Part shown: positions 1 to 12,480 of the stretch, in pieces
Numbering within the stretch: position 1 is the stretch's first letter
How the letters are laid out: each line of letters opens with the position of its first letter
Source: Furfurilactobacillus rossiae DSM 15814
GTDB taxonomy: Bacteria > Bacillota > Bacilli > Lactobacillales > Lactobacillaceae
DNA length: 64,000 bases
Direction: 5' to 3'
NCBI RefSeq assembly: GCF_000428925.1
Contig: NZ_AUAW01000011.1
Coordinates: 1-64,000, forward strand
Position numbers and translations under genes: made by a program
Notes under the pieces: generated by a model
What the model was told of the DNA's origin: nothing
Database searches by the model: none
The model's input: the letters and a program-made list of their open reading frames with translations, nothing else

Positions 1-261
1 GATATCTAGTTGAGACAGTCCATTGACTAAGCGATCATGAACTGCGGCATTCTTTGTATCTTGCGAATACCGTTTCCATTCATGACTTGGTTCAAGCGCT
101 TTAAAATCTTCTAATTGTTCAAGGCCAAGCCACTTTTTAAGTGTTACAAATGCGATTCCAAAGTCCTTGGTGAACGCCCTCATGCTTTTGCCTGAGTGTT
201 TGAACTGATAAAGAGTGTCTAGCTTTTGTTCAAGACTATACGAACGTCCTTGTTTTTCCAT
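1..261 (-). CDS. IS3-family-like transposase OrfA, 5' part only
   Basis: The reading frame starts at the ATG whose complement is at 259-261 and runs off the left edge of the window, giving 87 residues. The protein is basic. It begins MEKQGRSYSLEQKLDTLYQF and contains a helix-turn-helix-like stretch (SMRAFTKDFGIAFVTLKKWL, residues about 25-44) of the kind found in the DNA-binding OrfA of IS3/IS150-type elements. The Shine-Dalgarno AAGGGGA is about 6 bases upstream, inside an inverted repeat. The element's outer end appears to be at about 324, where a terminus beginning TGTCCCC reads inward. Family assignment is by appearance only; the catalytic OrfB would lie outside the window. Confidence 0.7.
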   Translation of the reverse strand, partial: MEKQGRSYSLEQKLDTLYQFKHSGKSMRAFTKDFGIAFVTLKKWLGLEQLEDFKALEPSHEWKRYSQDTKNAAVHDRLVNGLSQLDI

Positions 262-269
262 ACAAAAAT

Positions 270-324
270 CCCCTTAGAAATAGATAGACGATTTATTATT
301 TCGTCTGTCTACTCTAAGGGGACA
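270..324 (-). repeat. IS end with 20-bp inverted repeat forming a hairpin
   Basis: Positions 270-290 and 302-321 are near-perfect inverted repeats that share CCCCTTAGA at their outer ends and TAGACAGACG-like inner halves. The outer edge reads TGTCCCC on the minus strand, and a TG start is usual for IS3-family ends. The inner arm carries the Shine-Dalgarno of the transposase gene. A transcript entering from outside the element would therefore fold the site into a stem, while one starting inside the element would not. Confidence 0.6.
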
Positions 325-785
325 ATAACATGATTAGCTGTCGGGAAGCTTTTTTAATTTGATCGACCTTGGTGTACTGTTAACAACGTGTTCGGTAATC
401 AAATAATCAAACTAAAAAAGATTTAGACACTAATTCAAAGTGACTGAACTATAATAAGAACACTTTCCATTTGTGTAGTCTTTAGAATTCTTTCACAATC
501 AGAAAAGTGTTCACTAATAAAAATTGTTAATGAAAGGAGAATAATGTAAATAATTTTCTCGAAGTCATTGAGAACGGTTGCAAAACGCTAAAATCTTTGT
601 CGGAGTAGGAATAATCAGACATTAGAGAATGCGAAATTCTTTTGCGATTGATTTTCAATGGTGGTATCATATTTCTGTATTTTGAACAGCAGGGGCTCGG
701 ATTTTATGGCTATTTTTACATAACTGTAACGAGCTGGTTCACAATATTGCAACACAACTAAGGTTACGGAAAGAGGTGATATTTA
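325..785. other. gene-free region between the IS end and atpB
   Basis: No convincing gene is present. It holds an inverted repeat GAACACTTT (458-466) / AAAGTGTTC (504-512) with an inner TTGTG/CACAA pair. It also has a good Shine-Dalgarno (AAAGGAGA, 533-540) followed by ATG at 544 and then immediately TAA. The promoter at 642-670 is listed separately. About 110 nt of untranslated leader separates that promoter from atpB. The region may contain remains of sequence displaced by the IS insertion. Confidence 0.5.
642..670 (+). promoter_or_regulatory. probable promoter of the atp operon
   Basis: The -35 TTGCGA (642-647), a 17-base spacer and the -10 TATCAT (665-670) match sigma-A spacing. TGG directly before the -10 gives an extended -10 (TGn). 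It lies about 115 bases upstream of the atpB start. Confidence 0.6.
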
Positions 786-1490
786 GTGGATTCCTTCCAA
801 TTTTTGGGGCTGACTTTTAACACCGCCAACATTATCTCGATTACAATTGCGTTTGCCATCGTGTTTTTTGTCGTTTTCTTTCTATCTAGAAAAATTACGA
901 TGAAGCCAACCGGTGGCCAAAATATTTTGGAGTGGATAATTGATTTCACCAACGGCATTGTTCGTGGTCAATTACCTGGACGTGATGGCGGTCAGCTTGG
1001 ATTATTTGCGTTTACAGCGTTTCTTTTCGTTTTCTTCGCTAACCAGTTAGGTTTGTTCCTACAGGTTTCTGTGAACGGCGTTGATTATGTTCGTAGTCCA
1101 ACTGCTAATCCAGTTGTGACGCTGACGATGGCTATGGTTACACTAGCGTTGGCTCACTACTTGGGTGTGGTTAAGTTCGGTTTTGGTGGTTATATTTCAA
1201 ATTCTTATCTCAAACCATTTGCAGCATTACTACCAATTAACCTCGTCGAAGAATTCACGAACTTGTTAACGTTGGCTTTGCGGCTTTACGGTAACATCTT
1301 CGCTGGTGAGACGTTGTTGAAACTGATTGGCGGAATGGCCTTCTCACACGGTCTTCCAACGATTATTGTAGCGTTACCACTTGAGATTGTTTGGCAGGGA
1401 TTCTCGGTATTTATCGGGGCAATCCAAGCCTATGTTTTTGTAACCTTAAGCACAGTATATATTTCTCGGAAAGTTACGGTAGAGGAATAA
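786..1490 (+). CDS. atpB: F1Fo ATP synthase subunit a
   Basis: This is the membrane stator subunit that, with the c-ring, forms the proton path of ATP synthase. In lactic acid bacteria the enzyme mainly pumps protons out for acid tolerance. The 234-residue protein has five to six hydrophobic segments and the family signature [12 protein letters not shown], with the essential Arg at about residue 166. The start is GTG at 786, preceded by AAAGAGGTGAT at a suitable distance. It is the first gene of an eight-gene operon in the order a-c-b-delta-alpha-gamma-beta-epsilon. No atpI-like gene is seen upstream; an IS end lies there instead. Confidence 0.97.
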   Translation: MDSFQFLGLTFNTANIISITIAFAIVFFVVFFLSRKITMKPTGGQNILEWIIDFTNGIVRGQLPGRDGGQLGLFAFTAFLFVFFANQLGLFLQVSVNGVDYVRSPTANPVVTLTMAMVTLALAHYLGVVKFGFGGYISNSYLKPFAALLPINLVEEFTNLLTLALRLYGNIFAGETLLKLIGGMAFSHGLPTIIVALPLEIVWQGFSVFIGAIQAYVFVTLSTVYISRKVTVEE

Positions 1491-1515
1491 AAATTTCTTA
1501 GGAGGATTCAATATT

Positions 1516-1728
1516 ATGGGAGCAATTGCTGCTGGAATTGCCGCTGCTGCGGCAGCTATCGGTGCCGGTGTCGGTGACGGGATGGTTATTTCTAAGACCT
1601 TGGATGGTATGGCACGTCAGCCAGAATTATCCGGTCAACTTCGTGGAACGATGTTCATTGGTGTTGGTTTAATTGAAGCTATGCCAATCATTTCTATCGT
1701 TATCGCCTTCTTAGTTATGAACAAGTAG
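1516..1728 (+). CDS. atpE: F1Fo ATP synthase subunit c
   Basis: This is the 70-residue proteolipid that forms the rotor ring. It has two transmembrane helices: a Gly/Ala-rich first helix ([18 protein letters not shown]) and a second helix with the proton-carrying acid in GVGLIEAMP, Glu at about residue 54. The polar loop ARQPE between the helices contacts the F1 stalk. The Shine-Dalgarno TAGGAGGATT lies just upstream. The length is normal for the family. Confidence 0.97.
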   Translation: MGAIAAGIAAAAAAIGAGVGDGMVISKTLDGMARQPELSGQLRGTMFIGVGLIEAMPIISIVIAFLVMNK

Positions 1729-1775
1729 TTTCAAGACTAAAGAAGTACTAATTCTGACAAGGGAGGTGCCAATAG

Positions 1776-2300
1776 ATGTTTTCACCATTAGTTTTAGCGG
1801 CTGAAAAGGGTTTTGATTACGGCGATATGCTGTTTTATATGGTCGCATTTGTATTGTTAATGTGGTTAGTTAAGGTGTTTGCTTGGAAACCCGTTACGAA
1901 AATGATGAATGACCGGGCCACGAAAATTGCTAACGACATTGATTCTGCTGAAAAGTCACGCTCTGATGCAGAAAGTTTAGCAAGTCAACGTCGTGATGCA
2001 CTTGCCAACTCACATCAAGAAGCCTCAACAATTGTTGCTGACGCTAAGGATGCGGGTAATCAACAACGTGACAAGATTATTAACCAAGCACAATCAGATG
2101 CCCAGAAGTTACGCGAGAACGCCACTTCTGATATTGAACAACAACGTCAAGACGCTCTTGTAAGCGCACGTAAAGACGTGGCTGATTTGTCTATTGAGAT
2201 TGCTTCCAAGATCATTCACAAGCAATTAAATGCCGACGATCAAAAGGCATTGATTGATTCTTATATCGAAGGGTTGGGAAAAGATGACCAAACTCGCTAA
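1776..2300 (+). CDS. atpF: F1Fo ATP synthase subunit b
   Basis: This is the peripheral-stalk subunit, 174 residues. An N-terminal hydrophobic segment (about residues 14-36) anchors it in the membrane. The rest is a long, charged, alanine-rich helix that forms the dimeric stalk holding F1 against rotation. The Shine-Dalgarno GGGAGGTG is well placed before ATG 1776. Its 3' end overlaps the start of atpH by 17 bases, so the two are probably translationally coupled. Confidence 0.96.
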   Translation: MFSPLVLAAEKGFDYGDMLFYMVAFVLLMWLVKVFAWKPVTKMMNDRATKIANDIDSAEKSRSDAESLASQRRDALANSHQEASTIVADAKDAGNQQRDKIINQAQSDAQKLRENATSDIEQQRQDALVSARKDVADLSIEIASKIIHKQLNADDQKALIDSYIEGLGKDDQTR

Positions 2301-2829
2301 ATCGCAAGTTGCTCGTCGTTATGGTCGTGCCATGTTTGACGCGGCAAACGAAAAGCAGCAACTGGAACCGGTTTATGATGAGCTCATCCAAGTCCAAGGC
2401 GTTTTTCAATCCGTGCCTAATTTGGGAACGGTTTTGACAGGTGCTGGTTTACAGAACCCCGAGAAAGAAGCCCTCTTGAAGCCTTTGTTAAGCTCAACTA
2501 GTCCACTAGTTCATAACTTTTTACAAATGCTTTTCGACTACGGCCGGTTGGATGATACGGTCGCAATCATTGATGAGTTCAAACGGCTCTATGATGAACA
2601 AAACCAAACAGTTTATGCTGACGTAACTACTGCTGTAAGTCTCGATGAGACTCAAAAACAGCGGCTAGCGGACAGCATTGCTAAGCGGGTCGGTGCTAAA
2701 ACTGTACACGTAAATCAAATTGTTAATCCAGATATTATTGGTGGCGTGATCGTCAACAGTAATAACACCGTGATTGACGGTTCGATTCGTACCCGTCTAG
2801 CGCATATCCGTCAAAGTTTGACGCGATAA
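2284..2829 (+). CDS. atpH: F1Fo ATP synthase subunit delta
   Basis: This 181-residue subunit links the b stalk to the top of the alpha/beta hexamer. The N-terminal helical domain begins KSQVARRYGRAMFDAA, and the C-terminal region has the conserved IIGGVIV motif. I chose ATG 2284, which opens MTKLAKSQVARRYG, over an upstream ATG at 2254 inside atpF. The downstream one gives the family's normal N-terminus and follows the GGGTTGGGA ribosome site. The overlap with atpF is 17 bases. Confidence 0.95.
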   Translation: MTKLAKSQVARRYGRAMFDAANEKQQLEPVYDELIQVQGVFQSVPNLGTVLTGAGLQNPEKEALLKPLLSSTSPLVHNFLQMLFDYGRLDDTVAIIDEFKRLYDEQNQTVYADVTTAVSLDETQKQRLADSIAKRVGAKTVHVNQIVNPDIIGGVIVNSNNTVIDGSIRTRLAHIRQSLTR

Positions 2830-4389
<1,560 letters not shown>

Positions 4390-4409
4390 GTTGAAAGGAA
4401 GGTGAGCAA

Positions 4410-6835
<2,426 letters not shown>

Positions 6836-6849
6836 AGGAGGCGTGACCA

Positions 6850-7281
6850 ATGGCTGAACCTCATTTAACTGTTACGATTGTGACGCCTGATGGAACGTCT
6901 TATGATAATGACCATGCATCCATGTTTGTTGCTAAAACAACAAACGGAGAAATTGGGATTTTACCTAATCACGTGCCATTAATTGCCGCTTTGGAGATTG
7001 ACGAAATCAGGGTGAAGGGTGACCAAGATGCTGAAGATGAAATTGCCGTAAATGGTGGTTTTGTTGAGTTCTCGAATAACGTTGCGACCATCGTTGCTGA
7101 CTCAGCTGAGCAACAAGATGCAATCGACGTTACACGTGCGGAAAATGCACGTAAACGAGCACAAGAGGCTATTGAACACGCCCAACAAGAACATGATGCG
7201 AATGAACTACGTCGCGCAGAAGTTGCATTGCGTAGGGCAATTAATCGAATCAATGTTGCATCACATCAACGTAATCGATAA
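6850..7281 (+). CDS. atpC: F1Fo ATP synthase subunit epsilon
   Basis: This 143-residue subunit inhibits and couples the rotor. The N-terminal beta-sandwich (LTVTIVTPDGTSYDNDHASM) and the motif GEIGILPNHVPLI are typical. The C-terminal two-helix hairpin is present in full and rich in Arg and Ala. The gene starts 15 bases after atpD with Shine-Dalgarno AAAGGAGGCG. It is the last ATP synthase gene and is followed by a strong terminator. Confidence 0.96.
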   Translation: MAEPHLTVTIVTPDGTSYDNDHASMFVAKTTNGEIGILPNHVPLIAALEIDEIRVKGDQDAEDEIAVNGGFVEFSNNVATIVADSAEQQDAIDVTRAENARKRAQEAIEHAQQEHDANELRRAEVALRRAINRINVASHQRNR

Positions 7282-7303
7282 AGACAATTAAATGTGTCAC
7301 TCA

Positions 7304-7337
7304 AGAGGCTTACTAAGTTTTTAGTAAGTCTCTTTTT
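7304..7337 (+). terminator. intrinsic terminator of the atp operon
   Basis: The 13-bp stem AGAGGCTTACTAA / TTAGTAAGTCTCT has one G-U pair and a GTTT loop, and is followed by a T-run. It closes the atp operon before the DUF1146 gene. Confidence 0.9.
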
Positions 7338-7408
7338 TACGGTGTTTTTTTAAGGAACTCATTTAACGAGTATGATAGAATTGGTTGTATCAATCAAAGA
7401 GGTGCAAG

Positions 7409-7630
7409 ATGGCTGTATATGGTTTTCCTGTGGTAATTAAAATAGTGTTTCAACTGGCCTTTATTTGGTTTGCACTATGGGCAATCAAGCCATTACCACT
7501 TGTCAAAATCATGCCATTATATCCACGCCAGGCACAGACAATTCTAGTTTTACTGGCAATCGTCATTGGATATACTTGTAGCTCCTTTTTTATTGACTTA
7601 TTTCAGTCGATCATTGGATTTAAGCCATGA
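7409..7630 (+). CDS. DUF1146-type small membrane protein
   Basis: The predicted 73-residue protein has two hydrophobic segments (about residues 7-25 and 44-66) separated by a short loop with Pro and basic residues (KIMPLYPRQAQ). This architecture, and the position between atpC and murA, match the DUF1146/YwzB family of Gram-positive bacteria, whose function is not known to me. ATG 7409 follows AAAGAGGTGC; a start 24 bases upstream lacks a ribosome site. Confidence 0.75.
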   Translation: MAVYGFPVVIKIVFQLAFIWFALWAIKPLPLVKIMPLYPRQAQTILVLLAIVIGYTCSSFFIDLFQSIIGFKP

Positions 7631-7697
7631 TTGAAACTTGTTGTTATTAGCAATTAAAACTGTTGCACTAGGAAATTGAGTTTGGAGGAACATCTTT

Positions 7698-9008
7698 ATG
7701 GAAAAAATCATTGTTCATGGCGGTCAGCCATTGAAGGGAACCGTACATATCGAGGGCGCTAAAAATGCTGTGTTGCCAATTCAGGCTGCATCGCTGTTAG
7801 CCTCAACGGGTGAATTGATTTTAACTAACGTTCCCGCCCTGTCCGACGTGTTTATGATGAATAAGGTGCTAAGTTTTCTCAATGTCAGTGTCGATTTTGA
7901 CCGGCGGGTTAAGTCTGTGACTTTTAATGCCAGTAAGAAGGTTGGTTTTGAAACACCGTTTGAGTACGTTTCGAAAATGCGTGCTTCAATTGTTGTCATG
8001 GGTCCCTTGTTAGCAAGAGTCGGTCGTGCTCGTGTAGCGATGCCAGGTGGCTGTGCAATCGGCAGTCGTCCAATTGATCTGCATTTAAAGGGCTTTGAAG
8101 CGCTCGGTGCTAAAATTGAACAGCATGATGGTTATATCGAGGCTAGTGCGGATAAGTTGGTTGGCGCTAACATTTACTTGGATTTTCCTAGTGTCGGGGC
8201 AACCGAAAACATTATGATGGCCGCAACCTTAGCTGAGGGCACCACTACAATTGAAAATGTGGCGCGCGAACCAGAAATTGTTGATTTAGCTAACGTTTTG
8301 AACAAGATGGGCGCTAAAGTCTTTGGTGCAGGCACTGAGTCAATTCGTATCGAGGGTGTGCCCGCTTTGCATGGCTGCGAACACAGTGTGGTTCAGGACC
8401 GAATTGAAGCAGGCACATTTATGGTTGCTGCCGCAATCACTCACGGTGACGTTTTAATTGCTGATGCAATTCCTGAACACAATAAGCCATTAATTTCAAA
8501 GTTATTAGAAATGGGCGTCGAGGTTCGCGAGGAACAGAACGGCCTGCGTATTATTGGACCTGACAAGTTGATGGCAGCCAACGTTAAAACTGCTCCGCAT
8601 CCAGGTTTTCCGACGGATATGCAGCCTCAGGTATCGGTTCTTCAGTTGATGGCTGACGGCACCAGCACGTTAACAGAAACTGTGTTTGAAAATCGTTTTA
8701 ATCACTTAAACGAACTTCGTCGAATGAATGCTCACTTTACCATTGAGGGCCGTTCAGTAGCACTTCAGGGGCCAACAAACTTTAATGGTGCTGAAGTAGC
8801 CGCAACCGATTTGCGAGCCGCAGCTGCCCTTGTACTGGCTGGATTAGTGGCAAACGGATATACGACGGTCACTAATCTGAAATACTTGGATCGTGGCTAT
8901 TGTGATTTCCATGAAAAATTGGCAAACCTTGGGGCAGAAATTGAACGTGTTGATATCGATACGGATCTCAAGGCTGTTATTTCAAAGAAGAGTCTGAAAG
9001 TAATCTAA
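7698..9008 (+). CDS. murA: UDP-N-acetylglucosamine 1-carboxyvinyltransferase
   Basis: It catalyses the first committed step of peptidoglycan synthesis, transferring enolpyruvate from PEP to UDP-GlcNAc in the cytoplasm. The 436-residue length is normal. Visible features are the N-terminal [15 protein letters not shown] with the conserved Lys-Asn pair, and the catalytic-loop Cys at about residue 119 in [15 protein letters not shown]. That Cys is the residue alkylated by fosfomycin. The location downstream of atpC matches the MurA1-type paralog of lactobacilli. Shine-Dalgarno TTGGAGGAA precedes ATG 7698. Confidence 0.96.
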   Translation: MEKIIVHGGQPLKGTVHIEGAKNAVLPIQAASLLASTGELILTNVPALSDVFMMNKVLSFLNVSVDFDRRVKSVTFNASKKVGFETPFEYVSKMRASIVVMGPLLARVGRARVAMPGGCAIGSRPIDLHLKGFEALGAKIEQHDGYIEASADKLVGANIYLDFPSVGATENIMMAATLAEGTTTIENVAREPEIVDLANVLNKMGAKVFGAGTESIRIEGVPALHGCEHSVVQDRIEAGTFMVAAAITHGDVLIADAIPEHNKPLISKLLEMGVEVREEQNGLRIIGPDKLMAANVKTAPHPGFPTDMQPQVSVLQLMADGTSTLTETVFENRFNHLNELRRMNAHFTIEGRSVALQGPTNFNGAEVAATDLRAAAALVLAGLVANGYTTVTNLKYLDRGYCDFHEKLANLGAEIERVDIDTDLKAVISKKSLKVI

Positions 9009-9257
9009 TTAGTTAGCTTGGTTTGGCTTGGATCATGACACTAATTGATTTACAGTTAACAGAAACTGGTTAATGCAAAATGTCCTCATTCCCATTTTTT
9101 GGTGAATGAGGACATTCTACGTTGATAGACATCGTGAAGAAAAAATTTAAGATGATTTATTTGCGCATAACAATTTTTGGCTCTGAGACGGAAATTAACG
9201 AAAACCTAAAAATGTTTGCAAATTCCTGTTTCTCCGCGGATTTTGACTGATCAACTG
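9009..9257. other. murA-mbl spacer with a perfect 13-bp hairpin
   Basis: The spacer contains AATGTCCTCATTC (9079-9091) pairing perfectly with GAATGAGGACATT (9104-9116). There is no T-run after the stem on the plus strand, but T residues follow it on the minus strand. It probably contributes to ending murA transcription. No open frame with coding appearance is present. Confidence 0.55.
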
Positions 9258-9287
9258 CTGACGGACAAAGTGGTAATATGCTATAAT
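9258..9287 (+). promoter_or_regulatory. probable promoter of the mbl-yidD-rodA group
   Basis: The consensus -10 TATAAT (9282-9287) is preceded by TGC, giving an extended -10. A weaker -35 CTGACG (9258-9263) lies 18 bases upstream. The site is 38 bases before mbl. Confidence 0.65.
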
Positions 9288-9324
9288 TGTGCATTGAAAT
9301 TGTACGAATTGAAAGGAGTTCAAC

Positions 9325-10320
9325 ATGGCCAAAGATATTGGAATCGATTTAGGCACGGCCAATGTGTTGATTTATGTTGTTGGCAAGGGCATCGTTCTTG
9401 ATGAACCGTCCGTCGTTGCCGTAGATACCAAAACTGAGCGTGTTTTAGCTGTGGGTTCAGAAGCTTACCGAATGGTTGGCCGCACGCCCAGCAATATTCG
9501 GGCCATTCGCCCATTAAAGGACGGGGTTATTTCCGATTTTGATGTTACGGAGGAAATGCTGTCATACTTCATTAATAAGCTGAACGTGAAGGGCTTTATG
9601 TCGCGTCCTAACATTATGATTTGTGCCCCAACCAACATTACTGAAATTGAACGAAAGGCCATCATTCAAGCTGCCGAAAAATCTGGTGGCGCCAAGGTTT
9701 ACTTGGAATATGAGCCTAAGGTTGCTGCTATTGGTGCTGGTTTAGATGTTTATCAGGCGACTGGTAACATGGTGATTGATATCGGTGGTGGGACCTCTGA
9801 TATTGCGGTCTTATCTCTTGGCGATATTGTTGCCAGCACGTCATTACGCATGGCTGGTGACCGAATGAATGCTGATATCGCGGCTTATGTCAAACGTGAA
9901 CATGGGCTGACGATTGGTGAACATTCAGCCGAAAACATTAAGATTAAAATTGGGACTGCGATTCATCTAGAACATCCAGAGAGTATGGAAGTTCGTGGTC
10001 GTGATGCCGTTGATGGGATGCCTCATGCCGTGGAAATCAATGCTAATGAAGTTGAGGCTGCATTGCATGACACGTTGCAGCAAATCATTGACGCCGCACA
10101 TGGCGTCCTAGAACGAATTCAACCAGAATTGGCTGCAGATATCATTGACCGTGGCATCATTTTGACAGGCGGTGGTTCATTACTAGAAGGTATCGACCAG
10201 CTCATTTCTCGCGAGCTCCAAGTACCTGTCATGATTTCCGAACAACCACTTGATAACGTGGCTAAAGGTGCCGGTGAGCTGTTAGAGCGAATGAACGGTA
10301 AAAAAGGTCCACAGTTGTAA
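9325..10320 (+). CDS. mbl: MreB-like actin homolog Mbl
   Basis: A 331-residue bacterial actin that organises lateral wall synthesis. It begins [15 protein letters not shown], the phosphate-1 loop in the form typical of Bacillus Mbl (NVLI rather than the NTLV of MreB). It also has [20 protein letters not shown] (phosphate-2) and [13 protein letters not shown] (adenosine loop). A second paralog of the mreB type is at 38895. Co-location with rodA supports a role in elongation. Shine-Dalgarno AAAGGAG precedes ATG 9325. Confidence 0.92.
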   Translation: MAKDIGIDLGTANVLIYVVGKGIVLDEPSVVAVDTKTERVLAVGSEAYRMVGRTPSNIRAIRPLKDGVISDFDVTEEMLSYFINKLNVKGFMSRPNIMICAPTNITEIERKAIIQAAEKSGGAKVYLEYEPKVAAIGAGLDVYQATGNMVIDIGGGTSDIAVLSLGDIVASTSLRMAGDRMNADIAAYVKREHGLTIGEHSAENIKIKIGTAIHLEHPESMEVRGRDAVDGMPHAVEINANEVEAALHDTLQQIIDAAHGVLERIQPELAADIIDRGIILTGGGSLLEGIDQLISRELQVPVMISEQPLDNVAKGAGELLERMNGKKGPQL

Positions 10321-10331
10321 CGGAGGCAGTT

Positions 10332-10634
10332 ATGAAGTGGTTGCTCACGAAGTTGGTTCGTGGTTACCAACGGTTTATTTCACCGTTATTTCCGCCAAGT
10401 TGTCGCTATTATCCAACATGTTCAAATTACATGTTGACGGCTTTAAAAAAGCATGGCGCTTTTCTAGGCTTAGTGATGGGAATTGCGCGGATTCTACGTT
10501 GTAATCCTTTTATTCGCGGCGGATATGATCCGGTTCCAGATTTCTTTACAATTCGCCGTAATCCAGATCCTAAAGATATGGATCCAATTGTTGCGGCATA
10601 CTTTCATGGGGAGCATCATGGCAAAAAAAGATAA
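10332..10634 (+). CDS. yidD: membrane protein insertion efficiency factor YidD
   Basis: A 100-residue membrane-associated protein that in other bacteria assists YidC/Sec-dependent insertion. The family core is clear: amphipathic N-terminal helix ([20 protein letters not shown]), then [15 protein letters not shown], then [20 protein letters not shown], with the three conserved Cys in the SCRYYPTCS and RCNP segments. It starts 11 bases after mbl with CGGAGGCAG and overlaps the following gene by 17 bases, which suggests translational coupling. Confidence 0.93.
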   Translation: MKWLLTKLVRGYQRFISPLFPPSCRYYPTCSNYMLTALKKHGAFLGLVMGIARILRCNPFIRGGYDPVPDFFTIRRNPDPKDMDPIVAAYFHGEHHGKKR

Positions 10635-10836
10635 AACAGTGCCGGTATCGATTGATGAAGTTGATGTTGACGGAGAAACGATCGAACAAGTTTCTGTTAA
10701 CAAGCAGGTCATTGGTGATATTCGACCAAATGATAAAAAGTTTCTGGCAACGACCGCTAATGGTCAAAAGATTGTTGCAAATAGTCAGGAAGATGCACTA
10801 CAAGCAATCTTGGCTGAGTTTAATTTACATGGTTAA
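10618..10836 (+). CDS. DUF2969-type small protein
   Basis: A 72-residue, acidic-to-neutral soluble protein ([20 protein letters not shown] region) with no membrane segment. It resembles the DUF2969 family found between yidD/mbl and rodA in Lactobacillales; its function is unknown to me. I chose ATG 10618, which follows GGGGAG and lies inside the end of yidD. Upstream in-frame starts would run antiparallel to the yidD reading frame without ribosome sites. Confidence 0.7.
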   Translation: MAKKDKTVPVSIDEVDVDGETIEQVSVNKQVIGDIRPNDKKFLATTANGQKIVANSQEDALQAILAEFNLHG

Positions 10837-10848
10837 AGGAGGCTGCAC

Positions 10849-12069
10849 GTGCAACAGGGACGAACTTCAATTAGCCGCAAAAACAAAGATAAAGATTTAG
10901 ATTCACGCATTGATTGGGGCATTATTTTTTGTGTACTTATGCTGGCATTGATCGGTATTGCATCGATTTATGTCGCTGCCAGTCATGATACGAAGTCAGT
11001 TAGCGTCGTTAAACAAGTTATTACACAGGTCTTGTGGTATGCGATTGGGACTGTCGCGGTCGTGATTTTAATGCAGTTTGATTCCGAACAGTTGTGGAAG
11101 CTGGCGCCGCTGGCTTATGGCGTAGGAATCTTCCTGTTGGTCGCGGTGCTCGTGTTTTACAGTCGTGCGTATTATGTTCAGACGGGTGCTCGTAGTTGGT
11201 TTGCCATCGGGCCGTTGACATTTCAACCGTCTGAAGTGATGAAACCGGCATATATCTTGATGATGGCGCGGGTAATCACAATGCATAACAACGATCATCC
11301 AACGCACACGGTTAAGACGGACTGGTTGTTAATCGGTAAAATGTTCTTGTGGACGCTGCCGATTTTTGTCTTGATGAAGTTACAGAATGACTTTGGGACA
11401 AACTTGGTGTTTGCTGCTATCTTTGCTGGTATGGTTCTAGTTTCAGGGGTTACTTGGCGCATCATTGTGCCCACCTTTGCACTCGTTGTCATTGTTGGTG
11501 GTGTTGCACTGACATTGGTGCTGAGTGACTGGGGACGGACATTGTTAGGCCATTTGGGTTTCCAGGCCTATCAATTTGCCCGTGTGGACACGTGGCGGCA
11601 TCCGGCGGCGGACACCTCTAATCAAGGTTATCAACTCTGGCAGAGCATGAAAGCAATTGGATCAGGTGGCCTGTTCGGTACCGGATTTAACGTATCTCAC
11701 GTTTACGTGCCAGTTCGGGAATCAGATATGATTTTCTCAGTTATTGGTGAAAACTTTGGGTTTGTTGGTGGTCTGTTACTGATCATGCTGTATTTCTACT
11801 TGATTTGGCAAATGGTCAGGGTAACGTTTGATACAAAGAATGAATTTTATGCGTACATTGCAACTGGTGTTGTCATGATGATTTTATTCCATGTTTTTGA
11901 AAATATTGGGATGAACATCGGACTGCTACCATTAACCGGGATTCCACTGCCGTTTGTGAGTCAGGGGGGATCCGCTTTGATTGGGAATCTGATTGGAGTC
12001 GGGTTAATTATGTCGATGCGCTATCATTACACGAGTTATATGTTTAGTAGTGAAGCTAGCTTCAAATAA
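10849..12069 (+). CDS. rodA: peptidoglycan glycosyltransferase RodA (SEDS family)
   Basis: A 406-residue polytopic membrane protein with about ten hydrophobic segments. It polymerises lipid II during cell elongation together with a class B PBP. The SEDS hallmarks are present: WFAIGPLTFQPSEVMKPAYI, with the conserved PSE motif, and a C-terminal NIGLLPLTGIPLPFVSQGGS. The start is GTG 10849 after AAAGGAGGCTG, 12 bases behind the DUF2969 gene. Neighbouring mbl makes the elongation paralog (RodA) more likely than FtsW. Confidence 0.92.
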   Translation: MQQGRTSISRKNKDKDLDSRIDWGIIFCVLMLALIGIASIYVAASHDTKSVSVVKQVITQVLWYAIGTVAVVILMQFDSEQLWKLAPLAYGVGIFLLVAVLVFYSRAYYVQTGARSWFAIGPLTFQPSEVMKPAYILMMARVITMHNNDHPTHTVKTDWLLIGKMFLWTLPIFVLMKLQNDFGTNLVFAAIFAGMVLVSGVTWRIIVPTFALVVIVGGVALTLVLSDWGRTLLGHLGFQAYQFARVDTWRHPAADTSNQGYQLWQSMKAIGSGGLFGTGFNVSHVYVPVRESDMIFSVIGENFGFVGGLLLIMLYFYLIWQMVRVTFDTKNEFYAYIATGVVMMILFHVFENIGMNIGLLPLTGIPLPFVSQGGSALIGNLIGVGLIMSMRYHYTSYMFSSEASFK

Positions 12070-12092
12070 GTTGATAAAGTGAGGAATAGATT

Positions 12093-12395
12093 GTGGAAAA
12101 TGAAAACAAGTATTTCTGGACTAAAAAAGATGGTGACAATGTTCGCTTGGGCTTAAGCAAGGACGCGCAAGACGAATTGGGCAACGTCACTTACATCGAT
12201 TTGCCTAAGGCAGGTAGCAAATTAGTTGCCGGCGATACCTTTGCTAGCATTGAAGCCGAAAAGGCTGTTTCCGACATGCCAAGTCCAGTAAGTGGGACCG
12301 TTGTGGAAGTTAACCCAGCGTTAAAGGAAAGCCCCGATGCTTTAAACGGCGATTGGGACGAAGCCTGGTTACTAACACTGAGTGAATCAAAGTAA
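12093..12395 (+). CDS. stand-alone GcvH-like lipoyl-domain protein
   Basis: A 100-residue H-protein-like domain. The lipoylation site is visible as EAEKAVSDMPSPVSG with Lys at about residue 57, matching the ExxKA signature of glycine-cleavage H proteins. No P, T or L component lies in this window. Lactobacilli usually lack the cleavage system and keep such proteins as lipoyl carriers or relays, so a role in lipoate transfer is plausible but inferred. It is shorter than classical GcvH (about 125 residues). The GTG start at 12093 follows GTGAGGAAT. Confidence 0.8.
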   Translation: MENENKYFWTKKDGDNVRLGLSKDAQDELGNVTYIDLPKAGSKLVAGDTFASIEAEKAVSDMPSPVSGTVVEVNPALKESPDALNGDWDEAWLLTLSESK

Positions 12396-12413
12396 ATTTC
12401 CGAGATTAAATAA

Positions 12414-12456
12414 AAACGTGCTCATGGATGATTAACACTCCATGGGCACGTTTCTG
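12414..12456. terminator. bidirectional terminator between gcvH-like and the convergent gene
   Basis: AAACGTGCTCATGGA (12414-12428) pairs with TCCATGGGCACGTTT (12439-12453) with one G-U wobble. A-rich and T-rich flanks are present on both strands. It sits between convergent genes. Confidence 0.8.
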
Positions 12457-12480
12457 TTTAGAACCATAATGATATGAAAT

